The notes under the pieces were generated by a model. It did not search any database. It was given only the letters and a program-made list of their open reading frames with translations, and was not told where the DNA came from. Positions 60,108 through 64,000 of a stretch of 64,000 nt of DNA are shown piece after piece. Origin of the DNA: RBG-16-66-20 sp036560705 (GTDB lineage: Bacteria; Pseudomonadota; Gammaproteobacteria; Burkholderiales; SG8-39). The stretch is taken from the NCBI GenBank assembly GCA_036560705.1, contig DATBQR010000070.1:1-64000 (forward strand). The letters are read 5' to 3'. A program made the position numbers and the translations under genes. The stretch's first letter is position 1, and each line of letters begins with the position of its first letter.

Positions 60108-61028
60108 TTGCCTTCGCAACACCATCTTTTCCGGGGTATCGCCTGGCTCGGCGTCGCGATCCTGTCGTGGGGCGGCCTGTTCTCGGTCGCCAAGCGCACG
60201 CTGCCGGTGCTGGATGCATTCTTCCTCGGCTCGGCGCGCTACTCCGTCGGCGTCCTGCTGTTCATCGCCATCCTGTGGATCGCGGAAGGGAGGCAGGCGT
60301 TGCGCTACCAGGGGCGCTTCCTCAAGGCGATGGTGTTCGGCCTGTTCGGCTTCTCCGCCTTCAATGTCTTCGTCTGGTGCGGGCTGGCGCATACGCGGCC
60401 CGAGCACGCCTCGATCATCATGGCGCTGCAGACGCCGATGACCGCGTTTGCCGTGTGGCTGACGCGGGGGCTGCGGCCGGCGCCGTTCACCATCGGCTGC
60501 GTGGCCGCGGCGATCGGCGGCGTGCTGCTGGTGGTGACCAAGGGGGACCTGATCCATGGTTTCGAGGGCGGTTCGCTGTTCGGCGACCTGCTGGTGTTCT
60601 TCGGCGCGGTGAGCTGGGTGGTCTACACCATGGCGGGCGCGCAGTTCTCGGGCTGGTCGCCGCTGCGCATGACGGTGCTGACCTGCATTCCGGGCACCGT
60701 CGGGCTGATCGCGATCAACATCTTCACCGTCGCCAACGGCTACTCGGTGCTGCCGACGCTGGACCAGGTGCTGTCGGTGAAGTGGCAGCTCGCCTATTTC
60801 ATTTTCTTCACCGTGGTGCTGGGCGTGCTGAGCTTCAATAACAGCGTCAAGTATCTCGGCGCCCTCAACACCATGCTGATGCTCAACCTCATCCCGGTGA
60901 TCGTGTTCGCGATCGAGGCCTGGCTCGGCCGCAGCTTTGCCATGGTCGAAATCGCCGGCGCGGCGGTGGTGATCGGCGCGCTGGCCGCGAACAATCTCTA
61001 CCTGAGGGGCACCAGCCGCAGGGTCTGA
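60108..61028 (+). CDS. EamA-family (DMT) transporter
   Basis: 306 residues from TTG with ten membrane segments and two EamA repeats (about 8-140 and 155-300). AILSWGGLFSVAKRTLPV at the start and LNLIPVIVFAIEAWLGRSF near the end are typical. Unrelated in sequence detail to the other DMT gene at 50159. Its 3' end overlaps the convergent acylase gene by 31 bases. Confidence 0.9.
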   Translation: MPSQHHLFRGIAWLGVAILSWGGLFSVAKRTLPVLDAFFLGSARYSVGVLLFIAILWIAEGRQALRYQGRFLKAMVFGLFGFSAFNVFVWCGLAHTRPEHASIIMALQTPMTAFAVWLTRGLRPAPFTIGCVAAAIGGVLLVVTKGDLIHGFEGGSLFGDLLVFFGAVSWVVYTMAGAQFSGWSPLRMTVLTCIPGTVGLIAINIFTVANGYSVLPTLDQVLSVKWQLAYFIFFTVVLGVLSFNNSVKYLGALNTMLMLNLIPVIVFAIEAWLGRSFAMVEIAGAAVVIGALAANNLYLRGTSRRV

Positions 61029-63382
61029 TGCGGTTCGGCCTCGAGGGTCTTGCGGTCCATGCGCATCGGGATGTACTCGTTCTTTGCCCAGGCCTCGGTG
61101 AAGGCGGCATAGTGGGGCGACAGGATGTTGCCCGACTGGCCGCCGGAATGGATGTAGAGCGACTTCTCCAGGTCCGAGAGGTCGTAGATGGCGCGTAGGC
61201 TGGGCGCGTGGCGGTTGGCGAAGGGCCGGGCTTCGTCGTTCAGGTTGTTGCGCCCCACGTCCACCGTGTACGCATCGCCGGGCGAGGGTACGCTGATGTC
61301 GAATATTTTCGCGAGCAGCGGCTGGCGGCCGAAGGGCCGGTGCTCGTGCAGCGCGATGTGCGCCTCGCCCCAGCGCCAGCCCGCCGTGTTGCTGCCGTAG
61401 CGCTTGCGCAGGTCGGCGAGCGCGGCCTCCAGCGACACCGCGAGTATTTCCTCGCAGGTCTCGACCGCGGGCGTGCGCACGTCGTCGCACCAGCGCGCCT
61501 GATCCGCGTTGCCCGAGAGCACGGCGTTGATGAAAACGGCGCGCGACTGCCAGTTGGCGCTGAAGGCATCGCCCAGCTCGTCGGCGTAGAGCGCGCGCGC
61601 GAGCTCGCGCCACCACGCCCAGGCGATGAGCGGTTCGGACCGCTCGGGGGCCATCGCGCCGTCCCACTTCGCCAGCAGCGCGAGCACCTGGCGCGCTTCG
61701 TCGCTGCGCGGCCTGGTGGCGAGAAGCTTCGGCAGCAGCTCGCGCATCGCCAGCGACACCACGTCGGCCTGGATGCGGGCGAAGCTCTCCACCGTGTGCT
61801 TGGGCGCCGCGTCCAGCAGCTGCTGGATGCGGTCGGCGCGGTAGGGCGGCTGCCATTCGGAACTGATGAAGGGCGCGTAGCCGGGCGGGGTGATGCGGTG
61901 GTTGGCGGTCACCACCGCGCCGCTCGCCGGGTTGAAGCTGCGCGGCAGCTGCTCGAAGGGGATGTAGCCGTCCCAGTCGTATTTCGCCAGCCAGCCCGGC
62001 GCCGGCGCCATGCCCTTCAGGTCGTTGGCGGGTTTCCTGACCGGTACGCGGCCGGCGGCGACAAAGCCGATGTTCCCCTCGACGTCGGCGTACACCATGT
62101 TCTGCTGCGGCGACTGGAAATCGCGCGCCGCCGCGAGGAAGCCGTCCCATTCGCGGGCGCGCCCCATTTCGAGCGAGGCCTGCATGGTGCGGTCGTCGTC
62201 GGCGAGCGCGGTCCAGGCGAAGGCGATCACGTGGCCGCGCGGCGCGTCGTCCTTCGCCGAGCGCACCACGTCCGAGATCACCGGGCCGTGCCGCGAAACG
62301 CGCACGCGCAGCTTCTCGGGTTCCGCGCCCTTCACCCGGATCGTTTCCTCGATTACCTGGAATTGCCGCGGGCCGTCGGGCGCGAGGTAGCCGCCCCCTG
62401 CGTCCAGCTTCTCGATGTACAAGTCCTGCACGTCCGGCCCGGTGTTGGTGAATCCCCAGGCGATGCGCTGGTTGCGCCCGAGGATCACGCCCGGCACGCC
62501 GGGCAGGGTGGCGCCGATCACGTTCAGACCCGGCGCCGAGATATGCGCGAAGTACCACACCGGCGGCGCGGTCAGGCCCAGGTGCGGGTCGTTGGCAAGC
62601 AGCGGCTTGCCGCTGGCGCTGCGCTCGCCCGACACCACCCAGTTGTTCGAGCCGAGGCCCTCGTTGTCGGGAGCAAACTGCGCCAGCTGCACGGCGTCGC
62701 GCTCGAGCGTGCCGTAGAGTTCCTTCAGGTCCGGGAGCGCAGGCGATGCTTCGCCGGGGTAGGGCGGCAGGAACTGGTTGATGCGCGCCAACGGCAGCGT
62801 TTTGGCGAGGCGCATGCGCAGCAGCTCGCTGCGCCAGTTGCCGCCCAGTTCCCAGGCCATCATCTTCACCCAGGCGACCGAATCGACGGGCGACCAGGGC
62901 TCGGGCCGCGCGCCGGTGAGCCAGAACTCCACCGGCAGCACCGGATCGGTCGCGAGGAAGGCGTTCACGCCGGCGGCGTAGGCATCCAGCAGCCGGCGCG
63001 TCTCGGAATCGAGCTTGCGCAGGTTCGCTTCGGCCGAGCGCCGCACGCCGAGCGTGCGCAGAAAGCGGTCGGTTTCCAGGGCGCCGGCGCCGAGGATTTC
63101 GGCCAGGCGGCCGGCGGCGATGCGCCGGCTCATTTCCATCTGCCAGAGCCGGTCCTGCGCGTGCACGTAGCCCGTGGCGAAGCTCGCGTCTTCCAGGCTG
63201 GCGGCGAAGATGTGCGGGATGCCGTAGCGGTCGCGCATCACTTCCACCGGCGCGGTGAGTCCGGCGATGCGGACTTCCCCTTGAGTCTGCGGCAGCGATT
63301 GGCGCAGGTAGAACCAGGCCCCCGCCAGCAGCACCGCCGCAAGCAGCGCCATATAGGCGAGAAAACGTAAAAATCGTCGCAT
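60998..63382 (-). CDS. Penicillin acylase family N-terminal nucleophile hydrolase
   Basis: 794 residues. One N-terminal membrane segment (about 5-24) acts as signal or anchor. The alpha chain runs to about 244, with VMRDRYGIPHIFA and GYVHAQDRLWQMEMSRR. Autocatalytic cleavage at LGSNNWVVSG would expose Ser245 as the nucleophile of the beta chain. Relatives cleave penicillins, cephalosporin side chains or acyl-homoserine lactones. Substrate unknown; it may take part in quorum quenching or amide scavenging. Confidence 0.9.
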   Translation of the reverse strand: MRRFLRFLAYMALLAAVLLAGAWFYLRQSLPQTQGEVRIAGLTAPVEVMRDRYGIPHIFAASLEDASFATGYVHAQDRLWQMEMSRRIAAGRLAEILGAGALETDRFLRTLGVRRSAEANLRKLDSETRRLLDAYAAGVNAFLATDPVLPVEFWLTGARPEPWSPVDSVAWVKMMAWELGGNWRSELLRMRLAKTLPLARINQFLPPYPGEASPALPDLKELYGTLERDAVQLAQFAPDNEGLGSNNWVVSGERSASGKPLLANDPHLGLTAPPVWYFAHISAPGLNVIGATLPGVPGVILGRNQRIAWGFTNTGPDVQDLYIEKLDAGGGYLAPDGPRQFQVIEETIRVKGAEPEKLRVRVSRHGPVISDVVRSAKDDAPRGHVIAFAWTALADDDRTMQASLEMGRAREWDGFLAAARDFQSPQQNMVYADVEGNIGFVAAGRVPVRKPANDLKGMAPAPGWLAKYDWDGYIPFEQLPRSFNPASGAVVTANHRITPPGYAPFISSEWQPPYRADRIQQLLDAAPKHTVESFARIQADVVSLAMRELLPKLLATRPRSDEARQVLALLAKWDGAMAPERSEPLIAWAWWRELARALYADELGDAFSANWQSRAVFINAVLSGNADQARWCDDVRTPAVETCEEILAVSLEAALADLRKRYGSNTAGWRWGEAHIALHEHRPFGRQPLLAKIFDISVPSPGDAYTVDVGRNNLNDEARPFANRHAPSLRAIYDLSDLEKSLYIHSGGQSGNILSPHYAAFTEAWAKNEYIPMRMDRKTLEAEPHQTLRLVPLR

Positions 63383-63468
63383 TTGGGGAAGAATACCCGC
63401 AACCCCGCCGCCGGCTTTGCGCCGCCCTTATGCCGCACCGCCGCAAATCTGCTATGGTGCGGCGAGAT

Positions 63469-64000
63469 GCTCTACGACTGGTACGAAGCGCAGCACATGA
63501 TGCTCGGGCCCTGGCGGATCGCGGCCGAGGCCGCCCGCGGCTGGTACGGCCATCCCTTCAGCCCGCTCTCCTACTCGCCGCTCGCCCGCAGGATCACCGC
63601 TTCCAGCGAATTGTTCCTGCGCCTCACGCAGCGCTACGAGAAGCCCGCCTGGCACATCGACAGCACCCTGGTGGACGGCAAGGAGGTGGCGGTGGAAATC
63701 GTCACCGAACTCGACAAGCCGTTTTGCAGGCTGGTGCATTTCCGCCGCGCGCTCGATGGAAAAGGAAAGCAGCGGCGCAGCGATCCGCGCGTGCTGCTGG
63801 TGGCGCCGCTCTCGGGCCATCACGCGACGCTCCTGCGCGACACCGTGCGCGCGCTTGTTCCGGACCACGAAGTCTGGGTCACCGACTGGGCGGATGCGAG
63901 GATGGTGCCGCTTGCCGAGGGACCGTTCCATCTCGCCGATTACGTCGACTACGTGCGCGAGTTCATCACGCTGCTGACGGACCCGCGGCAGCCGAACCTG
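63469..64000 (+). CDS. Intracellular PHB depolymerase-like protein, N-terminal part
   Basis: 177 codons before the window ends. It starts MLYDWYEAQHMMLGPWRIAA, and VLLVAPLSGHHATLLRDTVRALVP followed by EVWVTDWADARMVP is the oxyanion-hole and early alpha/beta-hydrolase region of the PhaZ-type polyhydroxybutyrate depolymerases. The nucleophile motif lies beyond the window. Divergent from the acylase gene, 86 bases apart. Confidence 0.85.

Noticed and set aside
60075..63446. An 1123-codon open frame over the acylase and transporter
   Set aside because: Low-complexity Arg/Gly/Pro translation in the shadow of the acylase gene; no recognisable motif.

Overview
The window is a gene-dense, GC-rich stretch of a bacterial chromosome. 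I read it as Betaproteobacteria, without a confident genus. Supporting signs are a short, HisZ-dependent type of HisG, separate hisI and hisE genes followed by hinT and tatABC, an mla-bolA-murA-his run, an sspA-sspB pair beside petABC, and a bc1 cytochrome b carrying PVWY instead of PEWY. Both ends of the window cut through genes. No gap reaches 300 bases; the longest are 119 bases (51014-51132), 111-123 bases (upstream of petA) and 92 bases (10576-10667). I found no insertion sequence, prophage, CRISPR array or rRNA.

1-14256 (minus strand): an MSHA-type (type IVb) pilus biogenesis locus. In transcription order it holds an orphan ABC ATPase, a sigma-54 NtrC-type response regulator, an MshM-like AAA ATPase ending in a SPOR domain, the secretin MshL, TPR protein MshN, assembly ATPase MshE with c-di-GMP-type MshEN repeats, platform protein MshG, MshI/J/K-like inner-membrane proteins, a large PilX-like prepilin of unknown function, and a prepilin that runs off the window.

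14303-30115 (plus strand): an almost gapless housekeeping run. It holds mlaFEDACB (phospholipid trafficking and outer-membrane asymmetry), an ABC-2 ATPase/permease pair, ibaG-murA (peptidoglycan precursor), the complete set hisGDCBHAFIE, hinT, tatABC and a 58-aa basic protein. Many junctions are ATGA or GTGA overlaps, so translation is probably coupled.

30123-34862 (minus): a branched-chain-amino-acid-type ABC transporter, livKGFHM. 34920-40123: a membrane-anchored HtrA protease divergent from petABC (cytochrome bc1, with a good sigma-70 promoter and an intrinsic terminator), then sspA, sspB and tRNA-Thr(TGT). 40164-47090: small periplasmic proteins, a YceI/cytochrome b561 cluster, and a MoxR-DUF58-transglutaminase module followed by a glutamine-rich secreted protein. 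47115-50123: cofD (coenzyme F420 biosynthesis) and a 2,4-dienoyl-CoA reductase.

50127-64000: accessory metabolism and repair. A DMT transporter is divergent from an Ada-AlkA fusion plus ogt (alkylation repair), with a perfect 16-bp inverted repeat between them. Then come paaG-paaK, an enoyl-CoA hydratase, MFS transporter, fadD, two small membrane proteins, a second DMT transporter, a penicillin-acylase family hydrolase and the start of a PHB depolymerase-like gene. REP-like hairpins (three copies) lie directly upstream of two start codons.

The most unusual points are a 10-bp tandem repeat whose contraction would fuse mlaF and mlaE in frame, a duplicated livF tail differing only at third codon positions, a terminator between tatA and tatB, and the transglutaminase/Gln-rich protein pair. 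I did not see a wholly new system; most of the window is recognisable core genome.
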